DNA of 64,000 nt, taken from positions 1 through 64,000 of the forward strand of contig CANQXP010000003.1 in the NCBI GenBank assembly GCA_947627885.1. The letters are read 5' to 3'. A model generated the notes under the pieces. The model was not told where the DNA came from, made no database searches, and saw only the letters and a list, made by a program, of their open reading frames with translations. Below, in pieces: positions 43,869-52,142 of the stretch. The DNA comes from an uncultured Rikenella sp. (GTDB lineage: Bacteria > Bacteroidota > Bacteroidia > Bacteroidales > Rikenellaceae). Positions within the stretch are counted from its first letter, which is position 1; the number at the start of each line of letters is the position of its first letter. A program made the translations under genes and the position numbers.

Positions 43869-43924
43869 CGTTTGGAAGGCAGGTTCAGTACCGGTGATAA
43901 GGCACGGATGCCACGAAACCGGGA

Positions 43925-44773
43925 TCAGAGTTCTTTCTCCCACTGCATGAACAGATCGACCGTTGCGGGGTCGTAGTGCGAGAAGAAAAGGCTTTCGCCC
44001 TTGTCCAGTGCAGCGATGGCGGCCATGTCTTCGGCCGTAAGGACGAAATCGAACACATCGAGATTCTCGACCATACGCTCCTTATGCGTCGATTTCGGGA
44101 TGACCGCCACGCCCCGCTGAATCAGAAATCGCAAAGCCGTCTGCGCAACCGATTTGCCGTATCTGGCACCGATCTTTTCCAGCGTCCCGTTCGTAAAGAA
44201 ATCGTTGCGCCCCTCCGCGAACGGCCCCCACGACATAATCTGCGTGCCATATCTCTCCATAATCCGCTGCGGAGCGGTCTGCTGGTTGAAGACGTGCGTT
44301 TCCACCTGGTTCACCGCCGGCTTGATCTCCGCATGTTCAGCCAGGTCGATAAAACGGTCAGGATAGAAATTCGACACGCCGATGGCACGGGCTTTCCCCA
44401 TCCTGACGGCCGCTTCCATTGCCCGGTAGGCTCCGTAATAGTCGTTGAAAGGCTGGTGAAGCAAAAGCAGGTCGATGTAACCGGTCTGCAATCTGCCGAG
44501 CGATTCGTCGATCGAGGCGGCGGCTTTCGCCTCGCCATAATTGTTTAACCAGATCTTCGTCGTGATAAAAAGTTCTTCGCGGGGCACACCGCATTTGCGA
44601 AGGGCTTTGCCCACACCTTCTTCGTTGTGGTAAGCCTGCGCCGTGTCGATCAAGCGATAGCCCGCTCCGATGGCGTCCGATACGCAACGTTCGCACTCAC
44701 GGGGATTGATTTGGTAGACGCCGTAACCCAGTATGGGCATCTTAACTCCATTGTTTAATTTTACAAATTCCAT
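43925..44773 (-). CDS. Aldo/keto reductase
   Basis: 282 residues. LGYGVYQI, then the catalytic tetrad: Asp in LIDTAQAYHNEEGVG with Tyr, Lys in FITTKIW, His in LLLLHQPFNDYYGAYRAM. The NADPH site is in AVIPKSTHKERMVENLDVF. It reduces aldehydes or ketones with NADPH. It lies 116 bp downstream of the cupin/CMD gene on the same strand, likely in the same AraC-controlled group. Confidence 0.95.
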   Translation of the reverse strand: MEFVKLNNGVKMPILGYGVYQINPRECERCVSDAIGAGYRLIDTAQAYHNEEGVGKALRKCGVPREELFITTKIWLNNYGEAKAAASIDESLGRLQTGYIDLLLLHQPFNDYYGAYRAMEAAVRMGKARAIGVSNFYPDRFIDLAEHAEIKPAVNQVETHVFNQQTAPQRIMERYGTQIMSWGPFAEGRNDFFTNGTLEKIGARYGKSVAQTALRFLIQRGVAVIPKSTHKERMVENLDVFDFVLTAEDMAAIAALDKGESLFFSHYDPATVDLFMQWEKEL

Positions 44774-44889
44774 ATTTTTTCCGTTATTATTTTAGTCTGA
44801 TACGGCCTGTTTTTATCGCCTGTACGGCCTGTACTTCTTTACTGTCAGCCTGAAAAGTCGACGTTCATCTGCCTCCGGTGTGAATGGCA

Positions 44890-46131
44890 TTACTCATTTT
44901 CAGGTACCACTTCATTCAGGCAGGCGACAGCGTTAAGCGTACGCGGATAACCGATATAAGGCAAAAGCTGCGTCACAACCGCCAGCAGCGTGTCTTTGCC
45001 GTTTCCGACGTTCAGGTTACCCTGGATATGGCCCTTGACCTGCGATTCGCAGCCGCCTAACGACACGAGTATCGAAAAAGTAAGCAGTTCGCGCTGCCGG
45101 GCGTCCAGTCCGGTGCGGGTCTGGTAGTCGCCGAAACAGTTGGCCGAGAGGTAACGCTGAATATGCTTCTGGTTCTGCGGAGCAGCCTCATACATCCGGT
45201 CGATCTGACCGCCGAATATCTCTTTTTGCAGCGCGAGTCCCTTCTCGAAACGCGTTTCGGGCGAGGTCGTAGACTGTCCCTCCAACGGCAGTTCCACACC
45301 GTTGACCGTCAGGAAATCGTTCGTCACACCGATAAAATCGACGACTTTTGCCATACCTACATAAGGTACGGCATGGTAAAGCACCTCCTTGATCTCGACC
45401 GGTGTGATGCCGTTTGCCATCGCTGCGCGAAGCGTCAGGCGGTATGTTTCGGCGGCTTGCTGCGCTATGGCGGAGGCGAGGGTTACCAGGATGCGCGTCC
45501 GGATATCCAGTTCTCCGTACCGCTGCGTTTCACCGAAAGCGAAATTGCCGAAGATTTCGGCCAGCTCCGGATCGTTTTCCAAATGGGCATTCCATGCCGG
45601 GAGTTGGCGCTCCGATGTCTCCGAAAGGGTGCCGCCCGTTGCTTCGTCATATTGCTTGTCATCCACCGGGCCGAGCCAGGTTGACTTGTTCGTTTGCGGG
45701 TTGCATGTGACCGCAAGGTGCGAGAACCAACTGTCCGGGGCGGCGCCGTGCCAGTGCACTGCATCCGGGGCGATCTCTACTACGTCGCCCGGCAGAAGTT
45801 CACGGGCCGGTTTGCCCTCTTCCTGATAGTAACCGCGGCCTGCCGTGACAATGAGCAACTGGCCCCCCGTGTGGCTGTGCCAGTTGTTGCGGCAGCCCGG
45901 TTCGAAGGTCACGTTCGATACGGGAACGTTCAGCTCCTTGAGTTGCGTGAGCGGGGCCAGATAAGACTGCCCGATAAAGTATTGCGCATAGGCGGTGTTC
46001 GGCTCGCCCTGCGGGAAAATCTGTTGAAATTTCGTTTCGTGTTCCATATCCTTTGCTTGTGCGTTTATCGGATCGCCGAAGCCGAATAGTAATCCGGCAA
46101 TGGCAATCACATTCAAAATACTTTTTTTCAT
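44890..46131 (-). CDS. Cupin + double carboxymuconolactone-decarboxylase-like protein
   Basis: 413 residues with a signal peptide (VIAIAGLLFGFGDPINAQA). Order: cupin (~45-150, HSHTGGQLLIVTAGRGYYQEE, then DAVHWHGA as metal-binding His), first CMD domain (~170-260), second CMD domain (~300-410, with LVSLGGCESQVKGHIQGNL). CMD/AhpD-like domains act in peroxidase or lactone chemistry. In Bacteroidota this architecture often sits beside aldo/keto reductases and flavoproteins, as here. Putative operator copy 3 is ~65 bp upstream of its start. Confidence 0.9.
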   Translation of the reverse strand: MKKSILNVIAIAGLLFGFGDPINAQAKDMEHETKFQQIFPQGEPNTAYAQYFIGQSYLAPLTQLKELNVPVSNVTFEPGCRNNWHSHTGGQLLIVTAGRGYYQEEGKPARELLPGDVVEIAPDAVHWHGAAPDSWFSHLAVTCNPQTNKSTWLGPVDDKQYDEATGGTLSETSERQLPAWNAHLENDPELAEIFGNFAFGETQRYGELDIRTRILVTLASAIAQQAAETYRLTLRAAMANGITPVEIKEVLYHAVPYVGMAKVVDFIGVTNDFLTVNGVELPLEGQSTTSPETRFEKGLALQKEIFGGQIDRMYEAAPQNQKHIQRYLSANCFGDYQTRTGLDARQRELLTFSILVSLGGCESQVKGHIQGNLNVGNGKDTLLAVVTQLLPYIGYPRTLNAVACLNEVVPENE

Positions 46132-46197
46132 CGAAATTCATGTTAATCGGTTAACTTTATCCCATATTGCAATATTACGGCAGGAGTTTTATCATAA

Positions 46198-46236
46198 GGT
46201 TATACGGATTACGGTTTCAGTTACCAGAATCAACGA
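46198..46236 (-). promoter_or_regulatory. Putative AraC-family operator, copy 3
   Basis: GGTTATACGGATTACGGTTT then CAGTTACCAGAATCAACG. Its left half matches copies 1 and 2 well (ACGGATTACGGTTT...TTACC). The right half-site is degenerate. It lies upstream of the cupin/CMD gene. Confidence 0.5.
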
Positions 46237-46320
46237 TTGTGATTAAATACGGATAAATCGATTTTATAAACGGGTAATCGTCCCGCTTTTTTTGGAGAAA
46301 ATGCGGATGTTAAGGTATTC

Positions 46321-46521
46321 ATGAGAAGAAATGGCGTTGATTCATTAAAGAAAATTACAGCCGGGATCGACAAACTGGAGGTATTCCTTTTGTCCCGTGG
46401 AAATAAAGATCCGGATATGATTGAATTTTTCCGAAAAGTGCAAGCTCTCCGGTCTTTCGACGTGGCGCACCGCACAAGCTCTGACTCAGGAAAGGGGGAA
46501 CCTATCGAGACATATTTTTAA
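46321..46521 (+). CDS. Small orphan ORF, probably a C-terminal remnant
   Basis: 66 residues: LEVFLLSRGNKDPDMIEFFRKVQALRSFDVAHRTSSDSGKGE. The block 'F.. VQ.LRs..vAHR' resembles the tail of larger Bacteroidota proteins with a HEPN-like end, but I cannot name one. No promoter or RBS is evident. May be a fragment of a lost gene. Confidence 0.35.
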   Translation: MRRNGVDSLKKITAGIDKLEVFLLSRGNKDPDMIEFFRKVQALRSFDVAHRTSSDSGKGEPIETYF

Positions 46522-46643
46522 ATAGATACCAGAAGTAAACGCGAAATCTTGGATGGCATTTTCGATGGATTCGTGGGTTATCTGGGAAAATTGCGGTCTG
46601 CATTTATGGAAATTTGAATGCCAAGGGTATTAAATGTATCTGG

Positions 46644-46673
46644 GCCGGACAGCGATAGTTGTCCGGCTTTTTG
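46644..46673 (+). terminator. Hairpin with T-run in intergenic region
   Basis: GCCGGACA-GCGATAGT-TGTCCGGC then T5. No intact gene precedes it closely, which supports the view that a gene was lost between 46.3 and 46.6 kb. Confidence 0.65.
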
Positions 46674-46824
46674 TTCATGTAGGTATGTAAATATATAATT
46701 GCAGTTATTTAGGTAAAATTACCTGAATTATTTGTGCGAATAGTCCTCTTTTCTTTAACTTTACCACTATTAGAAGGTTCGATACCGGATTTATCAATTA
46801 TTCAATTACCCCCAAATTTATTGC

Positions 46825-48333
46825 ATGATGAAAAGAAAACTACGCTACTTATTTACCTTGGCGCTGCTGGCGGTAGTGTCCTGTACGAAAACCGACCTGA
46901 CAACCCCCGATCCCGGCGCTGTCCAGGAGGCTATTACCCTTAGCGCCGAGGAAACGGAGCGGCTGCCCTTGTTTGAGTCCGACTACAACCGTTCACACGA
47001 AGAAGTGCTTGCGATAGCGGACAATCTGATGCAGCAGATTGTCAAAGACCGGCAACTCGTAAAAACACGGTCGCAGGCCGGACGGCCCATCCTGTCGGAT
47101 TCCATCGTGATCGCCACACCTGCTACCCGCAGTGCAACCGCCAACGTACCGGAAGAGACAAAGATATATGTGGTGAACTTCGGGGAAAAGGCAAGCTTTA
47201 CTCTGATCGCCGCAGATAAACGGGTACTCACACCGGTATTGTCCTATTCGGAATCCGGGGACTTCCGCACCGACACCGACAATCCGGGGGCACAATTGGC
47301 GGTGGAATATATGCAGAGTTACGTGCAGGAGGAGATAGCCCGGCTGGAGGAAATGCGCGGAGATTCCATTTACGTGGCGTTACAGCATCGGTATGGTTTC
47401 GGGGCCGCCAAAGAGCCTGCAACGGAAAACGTAGCGACTCGCGCAAGATACGACGCGCCCTATTATCCGATGGAGGGGATGCCGGGCGGCTCGCCGGACA
47501 ATCCTTACGGCACTAAACAAGGTTCCAACTGGCAGGTGGTGTCTAACGGTTTGACCTGGTACTGGGCGCCGGTAGACCGGATGGTCGATGCGGAAACGCC
47601 GTGGTACCAGGAGATGCTGACCCTCGTCTATCCGATGATCCCGACCCAGTGGGGGCAGGACTGGCCCTACAATACGGAGGTGAAGAGAGTGAAAGGAGTA
47701 CCCAAAACCGGTTGCGGGCCGACGGCGATGGCCCAGATCATGGCTTACCATCGCAAGCCCGCCGGATATATGTGGAGCAGCTACGGGTATAACCTCTTGA
47801 CCAACCTTAATAGGGAGTATAACTACGACTTCAGCTGGGAATGCAAATCATCGGCAGTGATAGACAATATCGGGAAGTTGCTGCTCGATGTCGGAACCAT
47901 TTCGGGGGCGCAATATATGCCGTCTTTAACAGGACTCTATACTGCGGATGCTGCGAAAGGTTTTCGGGCAATGGGCTATTGGTGCGATTATAGGAATTAT
48001 TATGACCAAAGGCTCATCGAATATAGTTTAACTGACAAAAAACCGGTCTATATGAGCGGCGCACGGAAAGATGGGGGAGCGCATGCCTGGATCGTGGACG
48101 GCTACGGACAAAAAGCAGATTACAACATGGTCTATAAGAATTGCTATTACCAGGGGGAATATGTGGGTTATATCAAAACCGCTTCCGTCAATTTCACGAT
48201 GGACGAATACTACTACCACTGTAACTGGGGGTGGCACGGACAGGACAACGGCTGGTATCTGGCCGGTATGTTCAACCCGCCGAGTCACGGGAACTACGAG
48301 GATTACCAGTATATGATTGTCGAGATCCAATAG
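46825..48333 (+). CDS. C10-family cysteine protease (streptopain-like) lipoprotein
   Basis: 502 residues. Lipobox LLAVVSC, so membrane-anchored. The N-terminal ~230 residues are a propeptide (Peptidase_C10 inhibitor-like, VVNFGEKASFTLIAADKRVLTPVLSYSESGDF). The catalytic Cys is in PKTGCGPTAMAQIMAYH and the His in GGAHAWIVDGYG, with the WGWHGQDNGWY stretch near the end. Relatives include SpeB and the Bacteroides fragilis Bfp proteases. Two lipoprotein genes of one family follow at once and may be partners. Translation may start at either of two adjacent ATGs. Confidence 0.93.
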   Translation: MMKRKLRYLFTLALLAVVSCTKTDLTTPDPGAVQEAITLSAEETERLPLFESDYNRSHEEVLAIADNLMQQIVKDRQLVKTRSQAGRPILSDSIVIATPATRSATANVPEETKIYVVNFGEKASFTLIAADKRVLTPVLSYSESGDFRTDTDNPGAQLAVEYMQSYVQEEIARLEEMRGDSIYVALQHRYGFGAAKEPATENVATRARYDAPYYPMEGMPGGSPDNPYGTKQGSNWQVVSNGLTWYWAPVDRMVDAETPWYQEMLTLVYPMIPTQWGQDWPYNTEVKRVKGVPKTGCGPTAMAQIMAYHRKPAGYMWSSYGYNLLTNLNREYNYDFSWECKSSAVIDNIGKLLLDVGTISGAQYMPSLTGLYTADAAKGFRAMGYWCDYRNYYDQRLIEYSLTDKKPVYMSGARKDGGAHAWIVDGYGQKADYNMVYKNCYYQGEYVGYIKTASVNFTMDEYYYHCNWGWHGQDNGWYLAGMFNPPSHGNYEDYQYMIVEIQ

Positions 48334-48361
48334 CTACTACTAACACTAATATACTACAACT

Positions 48362-49036
48362 ATGAAACACGCTCTGAAAAGCCGGGCTATCGTCCTGGTC
48401 TCCGTACTGGCAACCGGCACCGGGCTGGCGGGTTGCTCGAAAGAGAAGGCCCCGGAAAAAGCCATCGAGTCGGAACCCTACGATAACGAAGTCGTCCTGT
48501 ATGTCACGCTCCAGAATAAGGTGCTGAATGTGGGGTCCTCCTTAACATATCCGGATTGTACCGGCACGCCTGAATCTCCGGCTTGGTATACTGTCGATAT
48601 CCGGTTGACAAACAAAGCGGGAATTAAACAGGATACGGCTTGGATCGCCGACGGCACCAAGTTTATTCGCAAAGAGCTGCCTGACAAACCGATAACCGGA
48701 GTAGAGATCATCGCCAATGCGGACTACGACCAGGCGCACCCCAAAGGCAGCTCCCTGATTGACCTGATGGAGATTGACTACCTGAAAAGCGATGGTTCCG
48801 GATACCTGTCGATGGATCTGGCGGAATATTTCTCCACGCTTGGAAAAGTGGATTGGCAAGAATGGACTTTTCGGCTGGCGGCTACAACACCACCGTCGAA
48901 AGAGAATGAAATCGGTTTTTATGTCAATGAAGACCACCCGGAAAATTTTGCCGGAGTGACGCTGAAGCTGACGCTGGAAGACGGGACGGTAATAGAGACT
49001 GTGCCGGACGACTGGGGACCTATGCCGACGGAGTGA
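48362..49036 (+). CDS. Lipoprotein beside C10 protease, possible protease partner
   Basis: 224 residues. Signal ends ATGTGLAGCSK, lipobox Cys. The body is beta-rich and unrecognised (EVVLYVTLQNKVLNVG, ADYDQAHPKGSSLIDLM, VTLKLTLEDGTVIETV). It starts 29 bp after the protease stop, so it is cotranscribed. C10 proteases in other bacteria are encoded next to small specific inhibitors; this gene could fill that role, but there is no sequence proof. A broken paralogue follows. Confidence 0.75.
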   Translation: MKHALKSRAIVLVSVLATGTGLAGCSKEKAPEKAIESEPYDNEVVLYVTLQNKVLNVGSSLTYPDCTGTPESPAWYTVDIRLTNKAGIKQDTAWIADGTKFIRKELPDKPITGVEIIANADYDQAHPKGSSLIDLMEIDYLKSDGSGYLSMDLAEYFSTLGKVDWQEWTFRLAATTPPSKENEIGFYVNEDHPENFAGVTLKLTLEDGTVIETVPDDWGPMPTE

Positions 49037-49089
49037 CCTTTATCCAAACTGAAAAACGATTCTCAGACTACTTCTAACGCCACGAGAAA

Positions 49090-49704
49090 ATGAAACACAC
49101 GTTCAAAAGCCGGGCTATTGTCCTGGCCTCTGTACTTGCAACCGGCACCGGGCTGGCGGGTTGCGGAAGAAACGCCCCTCTGCGAGGCGCCATACAGTAC
49201 CGAAACGACGGTTTATGCAACGGCACAAAACCAAGTTCTGGATGCCGGGGCAGTTTATTACAGCCCTGAGGTTGCAGCCGGGATGACAACGACGGAACCG
49301 TCGTGGTATCAAATCGAATTATCGCTCACTGATGGTATGAAGGCGGAATCAAAGACCGATGGGTTCGCAATGACACCCTCTTTGCGAAAAAGACATTCGA
49401 GCCCTTGAAAATCGTCGGAATAGACGTGATCCTTGAGACGGACTACGATGCGAATCATCCGAAGGGATCGTCTATCGCAGACCAGTTCGACATCGAGTCA
49501 TCCGGCGGGACAAGAGCCGATATGCAGGAATTTTTTCGAACTGGTGGCGTTGTGGAATGGAAGGGAGGAAAAGTATGTTCGCTGATCGCCAGGACTTTTC
49601 CTTCGGTCGGATATAACAAGTCGGAATTTTTCGATTGGCCGCGTCCAACGACGTCAAGTCATCGTGGTTTCGGAGCGATCCTGCGCCTTACATTGGAAGA
49701 CTGA
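49090..49704 (+). pseudogene. Frameshifted paralogue of the preceding lipoprotein
   Basis: ATG 49090 begins SRAIVLASVLATGTGLAGCG, nearly identical to the preceding gene's signal. Two one-base shifts then break it, near 49163 and near 49370. Joined frames give EETPLCEAPYSTETTVYATA, QNQVLDAG, VRNDTLFAKKTFEPLKIVG, ETDYDANHPKGSSIADQFDI and GFGAILRLTLED, each aligning with the intact paralogue. A tandem duplicate that has decayed. Confidence 0.85.
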
Positions 49705-50084
49705 ACCCTCCCTTAACGCCGTCTATTACGCACCGGGATCGGCCCCTTCCCAGGAAAGATAGCGGCACAAGGCTTTGGTGCGTTCTGTAGTAAAAACTTG
49801 TATTAACTTTGTTCAAAGGTTTTCCCCTGTATTGGGGAAAAGAGACTTGATCGACGTTAGAAAATTTTGGTAAATTTTCGTCCGGAAGATCAAGCACGTC
49901 ATCCGCGTTCCATCAGGTACGGCGGATGGATCGTTCCATCATCCTAACAGGCATGGGATCGTGCTTGTATGCCACACGGGTTTACCAGAGCCTTACTGTT
50001 CGTACAGACATGATACCCACGCTTCTTTTCATAACCCTTTTATTTTAAACGCATTAAAATACCATAAGGATGGCGCTCTATCGC

Positions 50085-50310
50085 TCGATCCCTTTTTTGT
50101 AGCGGACATGACCGTCGAGCCGGAAGATATACGCCTATTTCCGTTGGCCTCTCGTCGGTAAAAACCAAACGAAGCCCAACATACTTTTGTCCCTAGTTAC
50201 ATCCGGGTACAATGGGTATAAACCCCGCCGTCCCGTTCCAACGGTTCGATAGGTAAATGGAACCCATCGGTTATGGCATGATAAATGCAAGACAGGGAAT
50301 CCGTCAGCTC
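50085..50310 (-). pseudogene. Degenerate fragment of the adjacent secreted-protein gene
   Basis: The plus-strand text around 50135-50260 (cggtaaaaaccaaacgaagc, then atgggtataaaccccgccgt) aligns with 50605-50720 of the intact gene (cggtaaagagccagacaaaa, atgggtgtagacctcgccgt). Frames are broken. It is a decayed partial duplicate of the C-terminal half of the protein at 50497-51237. Bases 49705-50084 hold nothing I can support. Confidence 0.6.
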
Positions 50311-50496
50311 GGATACCATAACTTAGGCATGTTTTGCCCGTGCCGGCGTTGGATGCAAAGTCCCACCGGTAAGAAAAAATAACAAGCTGAAAATTAATGG
50401 CTTCATAGTGCAATAAAGTTAAAAAAATTCCCGTATTCTGCATCGGAATACGGGGAATAAGATACCGACATATCAACCGGATTGCGGCCCCAGGGA

Positions 50497-51237
50497 TCAC
50501 TTCGACTTTTCCATCCTCTTGATCCAGTCCGGCTTGTGCCAGCGGCCTCTCTTGTAGGCTACATGGCCCTCCAGGGCGTCCATATACTCCTGCCGACATT
50601 TGTACCCTTCATCGGTAAAGAGCCAGACAAAACCCATGTAAGCGCGATCCTTTCGGGAGAGGTACATGGAAACGCAATGGGTGTAGACCTCGCCGTCCCA
50701 ATGCAGCGGCTCGATGGGAACCTCGAACACGAAGACCGAGTCGGCATTGAACCGCCGCCGGGCTTCACGGCCCGAGATGACGGTCACGTAGTCGTCGAAA
50801 ACGATATCGGATCGACCCAACTGGGCCATCAGATATCCCAATATTACGTCCCGATGTCCCCAACGTTGCTCCATGTAGGCTCCCCTGTAGGTTGCCGGAT
50901 TCCGGACACCATGAAATTGCCCTTCAATGATATAGTGATAGATCACTTCGCATTGCCGGTCGGCGGACTGAAGGACTGCACCAAGTGCGGCTATCCGATG
51001 CCAGCTCTTTTTCCAGACACCGCCTAAATCCCGGCGTTTGTCCCAACACGTGTCGAATACCATCGATCGGTTATCCTCGATAAAGTGAAATCCGTCGGGG
51101 ATAGTTCTTTTGATATGAAATTTGTCCGATTCTTTATTTACCAGGTCGGACATTGTGTTCTGTGCCTGCGAATATCCGACAATACAGCAGCCGAGCAAAG
51201 CCACCATACCAATCTTGCAGCATGAATTCCTTTCCAT
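50497..51237 (-). CDS. Secreted protein, unknown function
   Basis: 246 residues with a signal peptide (MVALLGCCIVGYSQAQ). No recognised domain. FEVPIEPLHWDGEVYTHCVSMYLSRKDRAYMGFVWLFTDEG looks like a beta-sheet core and is repeated in the decayed fragment downstream. Last gene of an operon that begins with the O-antigen-ligase-like gene (65-bp gap). Confidence 0.7.
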   Translation of the reverse strand: MERNSCCKIGMVALLGCCIVGYSQAQNTMSDLVNKESDKFHIKRTIPDGFHFIEDNRSMVFDTCWDKRRDLGGVWKKSWHRIAALGAVLQSADRQCEVIYHYIIEGQFHGVRNPATYRGAYMEQRWGHRDVILGYLMAQLGRSDIVFDDYVTVISGREARRRFNADSVFVFEVPIEPLHWDGEVYTHCVSMYLSRKDRAYMGFVWLFTDEGYKCRQEYMDALEGHVAYKRGRWHKPDWIKRMEKSK

Positions 51238-51302
51238 GAATTTTGGGTTTAACAGTTCGGATTCCGTTTGATAACTCCCCGGTGCTTTTCCATACTGGGG
51301 AG

Positions 51303-52130
51303 TTAATGGTTACGGAGCACTTGGAAAGCGTCGGTTACATCCCTTTTATTAACCGGATACGGTAAATTTCGATTCTGGGGATCAGTAATCAAATAGGTGC
51401 TATCCGAATCGGGCCCCCAATACATCACCGCATGGCCTTCACCGGCACCAGTACCTATTAAAAGCATGATTCGGGACTGTTCATTATTGTGTGAGACGAT
51501 ATTGTCCATCGAATATCGGGATACGTTATTACGGCCGAACATGTATTGCAGCGTCGGCAATACTTTATTCGAGGGAATGCCGTCTTGGTAAGTGACCGTT
51601 ACATAATTATTGGCAAACGTATAATCAACCCCCGGATAACCGAGCTTATTCCCCATTTCATCGACACAACAGGCAAAGCAATCGTTTCGCGAGGGATCGA
51701 ATAATCCGGGACTTTCCCAAAGTTGTCTTGTCTTCGGAACGAGTTCCGCAGTTTTCAAATTTTCGGCGAGAACGGCATTCCCCCGCTCGGCGACCTGAAG
51801 GACTTGTTCGAATACAGCCGGGGATACTTTGACCTGTTCGGGCGAGGGGGCTGCGATCTCCCACCATCCGTCTTTCTGGGTAAGATGCGCTCGTTTTAGG
51901 GCTTCAATAAGAATGAGGAAATTAGAATCCGTTGGATCGTCGAAGGAGCCGGTGAAATCTTCGGTAAAGTCGAGATAAGTCCATTCGGCCTGTGGAGTAA
52001 TGCCTGCGGACAAATTAGGTTCCGGCACGGCGGCCTCTTTCTGGCAGGAAGTAACCCAGACTCCTGCGCAAAGGCTAAAGACTACGGCCATACCGGCGAG
52101 TGTCAATCGGGTGGTGAATTTTCTTTTCAT
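51303..52130 (-). CDS. Lipoprotein with C39-like cysteine peptidase features
   Basis: 275 residues. Lipobox VWVTSCQ. The C-terminal half has NDCFACCVDEMGNKLG and later GHAVMYWGPDSDSTYLITDPQN: a Cys near DC, then GHxVxYxG, then the D-P of 'iDP'. This order matches the Cys-His-Asp layout of C39 peptidases (which cut double-glycine leaders), although DCFACC replaces the usual DCGxxC. It starts 12 bp after the ligase-like gene, in one operon. Peptidase activity is inference. Confidence 0.65.
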   Translation of the reverse strand: MKRKFTTRLTLAGMAVVFSLCAGVWVTSCQKEAAVPEPNLSAGITPQAEWTYLDFTEDFTGSFDDPTDSNFLILIEALKRAHLTQKDGWWEIAAPSPEQVKVSPAVFEQVLQVAERGNAVLAENLKTAELVPKTRQLWESPGLFDPSRNDCFACCVDEMGNKLGYPGVDYTFANNYVTVTYQDGIPSNKVLPTLQYMFGRNNVSRYSMDNIVSHNNEQSRIMLLIGTGAGEGHAVMYWGPDSDSTYLITDPQNRNLPYPVNKRDVTDAFQVLRNH

Positions 52131-52142
52131 TGTAACAAGGTA

